A stretch of 14,884 nucleotides of DNA from an uncultured Treponema sp. (GCA_905372265.1 CAJPOL010000038.1:1-14884), one strand, 5' to 3'; positions 7,846 to 14,784 are shown, counted from the stretch's first letter. The notes: generated by a model from the sequence alone, not told the origin. Translations and numbers: made by a program.

Positions 7846-9546
7846 TTAACAGGCGCTGTTATCAGCGCTTCCTTTTAAAAGGAGCTCCTTTGCATGGCTG
7901 CGCGATGCAGCGCTTACCTCATCGCCGGCCAGCATACGCGCAATTTCATCAATACGCGATTCGCCTGAAACCGCCTCTGCAGTAGTACGGCTTGAATCTT
8001 TTGAATGTATTTTATGAATCTTCATATGAGTATCGGCAGAAGCGGCAATGACTGCAAGATGCGTTATGCAAAGAATTTGTTTTTCCCTTGATAATTGCTT
8101 TAAATGAGCAGCGACAGCGCGGGCAACCTCTCCGCCGATACCCGTATCAATTTCATCGAACACCAGCGTATCGGCTTCATCGGCTGCGGAAAGAACGGTT
8201 TTCAGCGCAAGCATAATACGGGAAAGCTCTCCCCCTGACGCCACTTTATTGAGCGGCTTTACCGGCTCGCCCGGATTGGTACTGATTAAAAAAGCAACGG
8301 TATCAAAGCCGTAGACGCCGGCTTCCCGCTTATTTCCTGCCGGTTCCGAAACGGTAACCTGTACTGTAAAACGGACATTCGGCATACCTAAATGCGAAAG
8401 CACTTCCTGCGTTTTGCGCTCCAGCGTACCGGCAGCGGTTTTCCGCTTTTGCGATAAGTCCGTTCCTGCGGCAAATAGAGCCGCTTCAAGAGTTGTAATA
8501 TCTTTTTGTAAAGAGCCTTTACCCTGCTCGTTTTCAACAAGCGAATCGAGTTCGGCTTGCGCTTCCTCCCGAAACTGCATAACCGCTTCAATCGATGCCC
8601 CATACTTTTTTTTGAGCTTACGGATAAGGGCGAGCCGCTCCTGCACAAATTCCAGCCGTTCAGGATCAAAGGTTAGTTTTGAAAGATACGAGCTGAAAAA
8701 TTCTCCAATATCCTGCATTTCGTAATAGGTATTTTGTATCCGCTCAACGTATTCGCTCACCTCTGAATCAATGGCAGCAACGGCCTCACCGGTATGCCGG
8801 ATTTTTTTGAGCAGCGGAACTACGCCCTCCTCGTGCATACACAGAGCAGTCAGCGTCTCCGCGTGCTCATAAAGCTTTTCATACTGGCACAGCTTTGCTT
8901 CTTCCGCCTCCAAGAGGGCATCTTCATCGATCTGTAAACGGGCAGCATCAATTTCGCCGATGACAAAAGAAAGATAATCCATTCGTTCCGAACGCTCTTT
9001 TTCCGAAAGGGTTATTTTTTCCAGTTTTGCTCTTGTTTCCGCAAGACGGGCATATACAAGGCTGAATGCCTGTACATCCGGTACAATTCCGGCATACGCA
9101 TCCAAGAACCGGCGGTGTTCGGCAACCTTAAAGAGCGATTGATGATCGTGCTGCCCGTGAATATCAACGAGAAAGGCAGTAAATTCTTCCAGTTCGGCGC
9201 GGGATATAGGGGCGCTTTGAATCCATGCGCTGCCGCGTCCGTTATCCCGTATCATCCGGCGTATTAAAATACGGCTGTTTTCACGCTCAATGCCGCGCTG
9301 TTCGAGCCACGCAAGCGCTTCGGTATGGCTATCCGCAATATAAAAGGTTCCGGAAGCAGCCGCTTCGGAAGCGCCGGTACGGATAATATCGGTTCCGGCT
9401 TTACTACCGAGCAAAAAACTTAAAGCGCCGATCAAAATGGATTTTCCGGCTCCGGTCTCGCCTGATAACACATTAAAGCCGGTATTAAAATCAAGAGAAA
9501 GTTCATCAATCAGTGCAATATTTTTTATCGAAAGTGTTTCGAGCAT
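7846..9546 (-). CDS. recN: DNA repair ATPase RecN
   Basis: RecN is an SMC-like ATPase that acts at double-strand breaks in RecA-dependent repair. This copy has 566 residues, close to the usual ~550. The Walker A motif GETGAGKS is at 29-36 after the standard MLETLSIKNIALIDEL start. A long coiled-coil middle follows, then the ABC signature SGGELSR at 437-443 and Walker B LVFDEIDTGIGG with D464-E465. The segment ITHLAVIAASADTH corresponds to the family's THLPQVA motif, with Pro and Gln replaced. The start is the ATG at 9546 with AGGAG at 9558-9562 and a long 11-nt spacer. The first 59 codons and this leader are duplicated exactly upstream, so the gene is complete but its 5' region is rearranged. 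It lies in the nadK-recN order seen in many bacteria. Confidence 0.96.
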   Translation of the reverse strand: MLETLSIKNIALIDELSLDFNTGFNVLSGETGAGKSILIGALSFLLGSKAGTDIIRTGASEAAASGTFYIADSHTEALAWLEQRGIERENSRILIRRMIRDNGRGSAWIQSAPISRAELEEFTAFLVDIHGQHDHQSLFKVAEHRRFLDAYAGIVPDVQAFSLVYARLAETRAKLEKITLSEKERSERMDYLSFVIGEIDAARLQIDEDALLEAEEAKLCQYEKLYEHAETLTALCMHEEGVVPLLKKIRHTGEAVAAIDSEVSEYVERIQNTYYEMQDIGEFFSSYLSKLTFDPERLEFVQERLALIRKLKKKYGASIEAVMQFREEAQAELDSLVENEQGKGSLQKDITTLEAALFAAGTDLSQKRKTAAGTLERKTQEVLSHLGMPNVRFTVQVTVSEPAGNKREAGVYGFDTVAFLISTNPGEPVKPLNKVASGGELSRIMLALKTVLSAADEADTLVFDEIDTGIGGEVARAVAAHLKQLSREKQILCITHLAVIAASADTHMKIHKIHSKDSSRTTAEAVSGESRIDEIARMLAGDEVSAASRSHAKELLLKGSADNSAC

Positions 9547-9804
9547 GGTATCCGTATCTCCTGAAACTCCAGTCCTAAAAAAGCGCCGGTACGGATAATA
9601 TCGGTTCCGGCTTTACTACCGAGCAAAAAACTTAAAGCGCCGATCAAAATGGATTTTCCGGCTCCGGTCTCGCCTGATAACACATTAAAGCCGGTATTAA
9701 AATCAAGAGAAAGTTCATCAATCAGTGCAATATTTTTTATCGAAAGTGTTTCGAGCATGGTATCCGTATCTCCTGAAACTCCAGTCCTAAAAAAGCGCCG
9801 GTAC
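9369..9804. repeat. 212-bp exact tandem duplication, two copies plus 12 bp
   Basis: Positions 9369-9580 and 9581-9792 are identical base for base, and the first 12 bases of the unit (AAGCGCCGGTAC) occur a third time at 9793-9804. On the minus strand each unit holds about 34 nt of leader, the recN ribosome binding site, and recN codons 1-59. The 12-bp sequence lies both inside recN and in the original nadK-recN gap, so recombination between those two sites would produce exactly this structure. No transposase or terminal inverted repeat is present. Confidence 0.97.
9525..9758 (-). pseudogene. Truncated duplicate of the recN 5' end
   Basis: The upstream copy of the duplication keeps its own AGGAG and ATG (9758). 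It encodes the first 59 residues of RecN, including the complete Walker A motif. It then crosses the junction out of frame into FLGLEFQEIRIPCSKHFR and stops at 9525-9527. The result is a 77-residue product lacking the coiled coil, signature and Walker B, so it cannot be a working RecN. Its stop lies 22 bases inside the start of intact recN (9546), so ribosomes finishing here could restart on the real gene. It is a by-product of the duplication rather than an evolved gene, though it is probably translated. Confidence 0.85.
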
Positions 9805-9819
9805 TGCCGAATGGCGGCG
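9789..9819 (-). terminator. Terminator-like hairpin after nadK
   Basis: On the minus strand CGCCG (9819-9815) pairs with CGGCG (9800-9796), followed by C and six T (9794-9789), starting 2 nt after the nadK stop. The stem is only 5 bp with a 14-nt loop, and the nearby GC-rich end of nadK offers competing stems, so termination may be partial. The 3' arm and T-run sit in the 12-bp repeat zone; at the second junction the T-run recurs without a matching 5' arm. Confidence 0.45.
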
Positions 9820-9820
9820 A

Positions 9821-10687
9821 TCAGCGGTTTTCCGCCGCTTCATGCAGCGAACAGCCCGACCACACCAGTTTTGAACGGAGTGCGGTATAAAAGGCTTCCT
9901 GCGAACAGCCGATTAAATGAACGCGCTTTCGGGACATACGCACCTCAACCCTGTCCTCTTCACGCAGCGGAAAAGATTCTTGGCCGTCTATCGACACCAT
10001 GACATCCTTTTGCCGGTTATGCAAAACAGTGATGCTCATAGCGCCGGAAGCCGGAAGAATAATCGGCCGATTCGACAAAGAAAAGGGCGCAATGGGCGTA
10101 AGAACAAAGGCCGTTACCGTCGGGTCTATGATAGGCCCTCCCGCCGCCGCCGAATACGCCGTTGAACCGGTCGGACTTGACACGATAATGCCGTCCGCCT
10201 GATAGGTTCCGAATGAAATACCATTAAAAGATACTGCAAGATCGATGAGCTTGGCAATACCGTTTCCCGAAATAACGACATCATTGAGCGCACGGAATGT
10301 ACCGATACGCCGCTCTTTTCTAAAGATTGCGGCTGACAGCATAAGGCGATGATGGGTTTCCGCTTGTCCGTCAAGGTATGTAATGAGTGTCTGCTCCCAA
10401 TGAGCCGGTTCAATCCCTGCAATAAAGCCGAAAGCGCCCAAATTCACCGGAAAAACAGGAATATTTTTAGGAGCGCAAAAACGCGCCGTAAATAAAACCG
10501 TGCCGTCCCCGCCTAAGCTGATGGCAAGCTCATATTCTTTTTCAACCGGCGCGACAGCCCCAACTCCATCATATTCATAGACGTCGACAGCTCTATTCCG
10601 GTCTTTTAAAAAACAGAGCATCCGCTTTGCTATTTCTGCAGCATGAGGTTTATATGTTGTCAAGACTATCAGTATTTTTCTATGCAT
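9821..10687 (-). CDS. nadK: NAD kinase
   Basis: A 288-residue NAD kinase that phosphorylates NAD to NADP in the cytoplasm, the normal length for bacterial NadK (also annotated ppnK). Family motifs in order are GGDGT at 59-63 (with the catalytic Asp61), VNLGAFGFIAGI at 81-92 (the NLGxLGFL loop), ALNDVVI at 133-139 (LNE/D motif), DGIIVSSPTGSTAYS at 165-179, and GGP at 183-185. All key positions look intact. The ATG at 10687 lies 10 nt after the stop of the DegT-like gene and has no clear Shine-Dalgarno sequence, so translation may depend on coupling to that gene. recN follows, as in many bacteria, but the gap to the intact recN start has grown to about 274 nt because of the tandem duplication. 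Confidence 0.95.
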   Translation of the reverse strand: MHRKILIVLTTYKPHAAEIAKRMLCFLKDRNRAVDVYEYDGVGAVAPVEKEYELAISLGGDGTVLFTARFCAPKNIPVFPVNLGAFGFIAGIEPAHWEQTLITYLDGQAETHHRLMLSAAIFRKERRIGTFRALNDVVISGNGIAKLIDLAVSFNGISFGTYQADGIIVSSPTGSTAYSAAAGGPIIDPTVTAFVLTPIAPFSLSNRPIILPASGAMSITVLHNRQKDVMVSIDGQESFPLREEDRVEVRMSRKRVHLIGCSQEAFYTALRSKLVWSGCSLHEAAENR

Positions 10688-10697
10688 ATTTTTTTAA

Positions 10698-11720
10698 TTA
10701 TGGAAGTGTCCCTAATACTTTTGCTATTTTTGACGCATTTTTCATGCCGAGGAGGGGATAAAGCGGAAATAAGATGGTACGTAAGAGCAGCGAGGCTGCA
10801 TTTATACAGGTATTCGCTTCTTTTAAAAAATCGGCAATCGATGCGGCAAAAGCGGGTTCAATGTCAATATCCTTGCGGTTTGCGTATTGTTTTACTTCTT
10901 TTAATCCGCTTTCCAGAATTACCGGAAAAGAATACACGGGATTTTTTACTTTTTCGGAATAGACAAGCGGTTTATGGCGTGTTTGCAGTAATGCACGGAT
11001 ATACAGTTCCATCAGTTCCATACGCAGCTGCATGTTTTTCTCTGCATTTTTTAACTGAATAAAAGCCAACGAAGCGTTAATATCGGGTAAAAAATCCGTA
11101 ACAGGAATAGTGTCGGCTGTATTTTTGAGAATAAGCGCATTTTGCCGTCCTGCAGCGCACAATACAGCGCCGCCTCCGCCCGTTAAAATATCACGTTCCT
11201 CAAGCCCAAGAATAGCAAACGAGCCGAATGTACCCGCCTGCTTGTCACCGTATACGGCTCCTGCACTCTGAGAAATGTCTTCGATTATTGGGACCGATAA
11301 GGCTAATAAGGCTTCCATATCGGGTAAATTGCCTAGTGTTTCATGCAAAACGAGCGCCCGTCCGCCCTGCTTTATACCCTCTTCTACCGCATCAGCGGTT
11401 ACCAAACCGGTTAGCGGATCGACATCAAGAACAATCGGAACAAACCCTTGTCTAAGCGTTTCGACATATTGCCATGAGGGAGCCAATGCCGATAAAAGTA
11501 TGCCTGATTTTTCCGGAAGATTAAACATTTTAAGCGCATACATCAATGCCAGTGCAGGGCTCCGTAATGCGACTGCTCCTTCTACCGTATAATATTCACG
11601 TACTAATTTAATGAGTTTCTGATTCATTTCGCCCGGACCGACCCGCTCTTCAACCATACAGGTAAGAACAGCGTCCATTTCCGAGCGACGGATAGTAGAG
11701 CTATAAACCGGTATCCGCAT
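10698..11720 (-). CDS. DegT/DnrJ/EryC1/StrS-family PLP-fold protein lacking the PLP lysine
   Basis: A 340-residue protein with the fold markers of the DegT/DnrJ/EryC1/StrS sugar aminotransferase family. It has an N-terminal IRRSEMDAV...VGPG segment (about 10-30) and the VPIIEDISQSAGAVYG segment (143-158) with the Asp that faces the PLP ring nitrogen. FGSF...TGGGGAVL follows at 165-187, where the family reads SFHATKN-x-TTGEGG. Aligning on the glycine run puts Arg176 where the Schiff-base lysine should be, and the Glu of GEGG is also Gly. It is somewhat short at the C terminus. It therefore probably cannot transaminate and may be a binding or structural relative; an oddly aligned lysine cannot be wholly excluded. 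No sugar-nucleotide genes are nearby. Its ATG is 2 nt after the cheW stop with no clear ribosome binding site, which suggests coupling to cheW. Confidence 0.8.
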   Translation of the reverse strand: MRIPVYSSTIRRSEMDAVLTCMVEERVGPGEMNQKLIKLVREYYTVEGAVALRSPALALMYALKMFNLPEKSGILLSALAPSWQYVETLRQGFVPIVLDVDPLTGLVTADAVEEGIKQGGRALVLHETLGNLPDMEALLALSVPIIEDISQSAGAVYGDKQAGTFGSFAILGLEERDILTGGGGAVLCAAGRQNALILKNTADTIPVTDFLPDINASLAFIQLKNAEKNMQLRMELMELYIRALLQTRHKPLVYSEKVKNPVYSFPVILESGLKEVKQYANRKDIDIEPAFAASIADFLKEANTCINAASLLLRTILFPLYPLLGMKNASKIAKVLGTLP

Positions 11721-11722
11721 GT

Positions 11723-12196
11723 TTATAAGCTGGCAAGTTTTTGTAATTCTTTCGGGTTAAACAGCCGCCGGATATCCAGTAAGATTAAGTATCCTCCATC
11801 CTGACGTATAACACCGTTTATGTATTCGGTACCGATACCGGTAATCATCTGGGGAGGAGGCTGCACCTCTTCCTGCTGCACCATTACGACACGAGCAATA
11901 CGGTCGATAACGATACCTATTTTATATTTTCCGATTTTGAGGATGATAAAACCGCCTAAATATTCATCATCGCTATCCAAAACCGCTTTCTTCAGATGGA
12001 ACCGTTTATGTAAACTGATAATCGGGATAATTTCGTTACGAAGATGAAAAAAACCTTCAACATAGTACGGCGCATTGGGAATTTGCCTGACATTTTGAAT
12101 TTTAACGATTTCTTTTACATCCATTATATCAACACCGTAAAGTTCTTCTCCAAGCTGAAACGTAACCAGTTGGAATTGTGCATCAGTAATTGCCAT
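11723..12196 (-). CDS. cheW: Chemotaxis adaptor protein CheW
   Basis: A 157-residue, single-domain CheW, the adaptor that links chemoreceptors to the CheA kinase in the membrane-associated array. The first half begins QLVTFQLGEELYGVDIMDVKEI (residues ~9-30). HLRNEIIPIISLHKRF corresponds to the family's NLRG-x-I-x-PVxDL-R motif, with the conserved Arg kept but NLRG changed to HLRN. The second half, IGIVIDRIARVV...GIGTEYINGVIR...LILLDIRRLF, matches the conserved C-terminal beta-barrel. The length is normal and there is no CheA or response-regulator fusion. The ATG at 12196 is preceded by GGAGG about 7 nt upstream. It is the first gene after the predicted promoter at 12278-12306. No other chemotaxis gene is present in the window. 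Confidence 0.95.
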   Translation of the reverse strand: MAITDAQFQLVTFQLGEELYGVDIMDVKEIVKIQNVRQIPNAPYYVEGFFHLRNEIIPIISLHKRFHLKKAVLDSDDEYLGGFIILKIGKYKIGIVIDRIARVVMVQQEEVQPPPQMITGIGTEYINGVIRQDGGYLILLDIRRLFNPKELQKLASL

Positions 12197-12242
12197 ATCT
12201 AATCCTCCGCTGCAATAAATCCGATCGCATGATATTCTTGGG

Positions 12243-12273
12243 CATCTCTAAAAACTTTAACTTTTCAGAGATG
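12243..12273 (-). repeat. Hairpin at the predicted 5' end of the cheW transcript
   Basis: CATCTCT at 12243-12249 and AGAGATG at 12267-12273 are perfect inverted repeats. An inner AAAA/TTTT pairing after one mismatch makes about 11 pairs around a 7-nt loop (CTTTAAC). The predicted transcription start (about 12271) falls at the outer edge of the stem. It may be a 5' stabilising hairpin, an operator, or a copy of a dispersed palindromic repeat. Confidence 0.5.
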
Positions 12274-12277
12274 TCTT

Positions 12278-12306
12278 ATTATACTACAAATAAGAAGTTC
12301 CTTCAA
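12278..12306 (-). promoter_or_regulatory. Predicted sigma70-type promoter of the cheW operon
   Basis: On the minus strand TTGAAG (12306-12301) and a perfect TATAAT (12283-12278) are separated by 17 nt. The start would be near 12271, giving a leader of about 75 nt to the cheW ATG. This is the best promoter in the window, and the following genes are closely spaced, so it probably drives the run down to at least the cNMP-domain gene. Confidence 0.65.
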
Positions 12307-12503
12307 GCGGGCGCATTGCATCACGCAGCTGAATCCCTGTCCTTATTAAAAAAGTGCGGATTTTTGAATTTCTCCGTTATCTCTCAAGTATTTTTTGACC
12401 TTACTGACACAAATGCGGAAAAGACTACTTTTGTAATGAGGGCATATTGTACCGGCTTGCAAAAGGTCTTGCAGGCGCTATAATTCGGAAGTCCTTTTTA
12501 GAC

Positions 12504-12529
12504 ACTGTAAAGCAATGCAGCTCTACAGT
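12504..12529. repeat. 10-bp-stem hairpin
   Basis: ACTGTAAAGC (12504-12513) pairs with GCTCTACAGT (12520-12529) over ten positions, one of which depends on strand for a G-U wobble, around a 6-nt AATGCA loop. It lies about 13 nt after the start that the plus-strand promoter at 12457-12484 would give. It is too regular to ignore, but its role is not evident. Confidence 0.5.
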
Positions 12530-12598
12530 ATGTTACACCGCCCTATGCCGCACTGCTATTACGCCCTCATTTATCTCAAACGATACGTTCAGCCCCTG

Positions 12599-12631
12599 CC
12601 GTTTAGTACGGGAAAACACCGTACTAAACGG
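12599..12631 (-). terminator. Perfect 13-bp inverted repeat after the lipoprotein gene
   Basis: CCGTTTAGTACGG (12599-12611) and CCGTACTAAACGG (12619-12631) are perfect complements around a 7-nt loop. On the minus strand the stem begins 12 nt after the lipoprotein stop, so it most likely ends or protects that message. No T-run follows on either strand, so it is not a classical Rho-independent terminator. Confidence 0.55.
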
Positions 12632-12643
12632 TAAAATGGATAG

Positions 12644-14758
12644 CTATTCTTTCCACACCAAGCGGAAGCCTATAGACTGATATGCTGCACTTGCGGTATC
12701 ATTCTCCCGCTTTCCGGTCATACATTTGTAGACAGCTTTTTCCGCAGTTTTTGACCAAAAGCCGCCGCGCAAAACGCGTTTGGTATCGGTGGATAACGTG
12801 GAGCCGATCGGATTTGTTACCGAGCCGGAAGATAGTGTTGCAGAATATCTGTCCCAGCACCACTCCATAACATTACCGCTCATATCGTAAATGCCCAATT
12901 TGTTTGCGTCCTTGCTGCCGACATCGGATAATTTCATTACAGGCGGCGTTTGTGTTACAAAAGCCGAGCCGTTGTAATACTTGTCGAAAACCGCAACCCG
13001 TGCCATCTCTGCAAGTAAGGTTTCATAACTTTTACCGGCAGGCAGCGTCATACCTTCAAAACCGATAGGCAGTGTTGCTCCGCTTGCCGAATTCACATTG
13101 GTTAGATAGACAGTGCCGTATTTTTCTGCATTTATGCTATCTGTGACATCATTGCTGCCTTGATAACGAGCGGCAAACTCCCATTCGGCTTCGGTCGGCA
13201 AACGGTAGCCTTTTTTTGTCAAATCACACACAATGTAATCATCATCGTCATCACCGATACTTTTTACGATTCCAGTAGTTCGAGAATCAGTGTAGACACA
13301 TTGTTCGGTGTTTCCGAATTTTGCTTCGGTATATGCATTGCACCATACGACACAATCCCGCCAACTTACACCTGACACCGGTTTATTGCTGTCCGGCATA
13401 TTACCTGTATAATCAAACTCATAGCCCTTATCTTTTGCCCATACATATATCGTATTCCATAAGTCCGCCGTTACTTCGTATTTGCCCATTGTATATTTGC
13501 TTAAAATTACGGTGCGGCCCGCAGGGAAAACACCTGTCCATGAAGTACCGGTAATTGCGGGAAACTCACAGCCGGGATCTTTACCGACAATGGTTGCACT
13601 ATTTATCTTTACGCCGTCCGAAGCGGGAACCGGCTTTGCCGCGACATATACAACGGTATCATCTTCAAAGGTATCGCCGTTAAGCAGTTCGTTTCCACTC
13701 GCACCCTTTTTCCATGCAGAAAATACAAACCCCGTATCATAGCCGGTTATTTTTGCCTTTGCCAAAACCTTGATGTCCTGCCATGTCGTTCCGCTTGTTA
13801 TATCGGGAATGGTTTTATCCGGTTTTATATGGACCTGACTGTCGCCCTCTACCGTTATCGTTATTTTTTCGCGTTTAGTTTCGGCGTATATCGTCGTATC
13901 TTTTGAAAACGGAAAATTATTTACAAGCGGTCTTTTAACGCCTCCATTATCGCGCATCCATTGTTTTAATTTAAAACCCGGATCACAAGTAATACATGCT
14001 TCGACTGCGGTTTTAGTTACAGTATTCCATTTGGTCCCTCTGGGTACTGTCAGCTGCGGCGGATTAGCGGTAATATGGTTTCCGGTAATGGTGAGCGTTA
14101 TATCGACAAGTTTTGTTTCTATAAAGACGATTGCGTCATTATTAAACGGAGTTGTATAGCTGGCATTCAAAACCGTACCCGACGCATTTGTAAGGTGCCA
14201 GTTTTTAAGTTCATAATGCAGCTTATATTTTTTGATTTTGGTTTTTGCAAACGATTCAATTTCGCCCCACGTTTTACCCTCTTCCACTTCTAATGTAGGA
14301 AAATTAGGTGCGGAAGAAATCAATTCGACGTTTTGATCTCCCTTAACCGTTATCGTAATCTTAGGCGTAGGAGGCGCTGAAGTCGGTTTGGTTACAATAA
14401 AAACCGTCGTATTCGTATTAAAAAGATGGGCATCAGTTAAATCCTGACCTGTGGCATCGGTAAGTTTCCATTTATCGGGTCCGTGTCCTGCCGCATACTG
14501 GTGGATTCTGTCCTCTGCTTGAGCCTTTAATTGATACCATGTTTTTCCCTTATCCGCCGTAAACGTTTTTTCCGCTTTCAGCGTAACATTCCCATCCCCC
14601 TCAACGGTTATCGTTATTTGTGCGGGCGTTGAGCTGCCGCCGACTTGCGGGTTTGCGGATTGCGAAGACTGAGCGGGATGTCCCGCGGGATTTTTACAGC
14701 CGGCAAAAAATGCCGCAAACGCTATAACAGCTATTGTAATCAATAATATCTTTTTCAT
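12644..14758 (-). CDS. Lipoprotein with four beta-type repeats and a SUMF1/FGE-like domain
   Basis: An exported lipoprotein: MKKILLITIAVIAFAAFFAGC is a lipoprotein signal with the acylated Cys at residue 21 from the ATG at 14758. AAGGTG ends 6 nt before that ATG, so it is preferred over a GTG at 14767. After a Ser/Gln/Pro linker come four ~80-residue repeats (about 48-124, 134-216, 219-296, 299-375). Each runs I-T-I-T-V-E-G-D, then G-x-T-W, then a helix, then W, ending D-T-x-V-(Y/F)-x-x-T/A-K; they recall InlB-B/Flg_new-type beta repeats. The rest (about 385-704) is a formylglycine-generating-enzyme/SUMF1 fold with KYEVT, VSWRDCVVWCN, YRLPTEAEWEFAAR, GIYDMSGNVMEWCWD, VLRGGFW and GFRLVW. The first catalytic cysteine after RGG is missing, so it is probably a binding, not enzymatic, domain. 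It is likely surface or periplasmic. It appears monocistronic. Confidence 0.9.
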   Translation of the reverse strand: MKKILLITIAVIAFAAFFAGCKNPAGHPAQSSQSANPQVGGSSTPAQITITVEGDGNVTLKAEKTFTADKGKTWYQLKAQAEDRIHQYAAGHGPDKWKLTDATGQDLTDAHLFNTNTTVFIVTKPTSAPPTPKITITVKGDQNVELISSAPNFPTLEVEEGKTWGEIESFAKTKIKKYKLHYELKNWHLTNASGTVLNASYTTPFNNDAIVFIETKLVDITLTITGNHITANPPQLTVPRGTKWNTVTKTAVEACITCDPGFKLKQWMRDNGGVKRPLVNNFPFSKDTTIYAETKREKITITVEGDSQVHIKPDKTIPDITSGTTWQDIKVLAKAKITGYDTGFVFSAWKKGASGNELLNGDTFEDDTVVYVAAKPVPASDGVKINSATIVGKDPGCEFPAITGTSWTGVFPAGRTVILSKYTMGKYEVTADLWNTIYVWAKDKGYEFDYTGNMPDSNKPVSGVSWRDCVVWCNAYTEAKFGNTEQCVYTDSRTTGIVKSIGDDDDDYIVCDLTKKGYRLPTEAEWEFAARYQGSNDVTDSINAEKYGTVYLTNVNSASGATLPIGFEGMTLPAGKSYETLLAEMARVAVFDKYYNGSAFVTQTPPVMKLSDVGSKDANKLGIYDMSGNVMEWCWDRYSATLSSGSVTNPIGSTLSTDTKRVLRGGFWSKTAEKAVYKCMTGKRENDTASAAYQSIGFRLVWKE

Positions 14759-14784
14759 ATATTGCACCTTCTCTTGATTTTATG

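Larger units (their letters stand above)
12197..12643. other. 447-bp intergenic region between cheW and the lipoprotein gene
   Basis: There is no convincing coding frame on either strand; the open frames here have no ribosome binding sites and unlikely composition. It holds the cheW promoter and its start-site hairpin, a promoter-like pair on the plus strand (TTGCAA at 12457-12462, 16 nt, TATAAT at 12479-12484), and two further hairpins (12504-12529 and 12599-12631). A 9-bp inverted pair (AATGAGGGC near 12435 and GCCCTCATT near 12562) brackets the plus-strand promoter. Confidence 0.6.

Noticed and set aside
12190..12483. Plus-strand 97-codon open frame in the cheW upstream region
   Set aside because: It starts inside cheW, covers the minus-strand promoter and hairpin, lacks a ribosome binding site and has no recognisable features.
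12447..12680. Plus-strand 77-codon open frame downstream of a TATAAT
   Set aside because: No ribosome binding site, composition unlike a protein, and it runs through the perfect inverted repeat and into the lipoprotein gene on the other strand.
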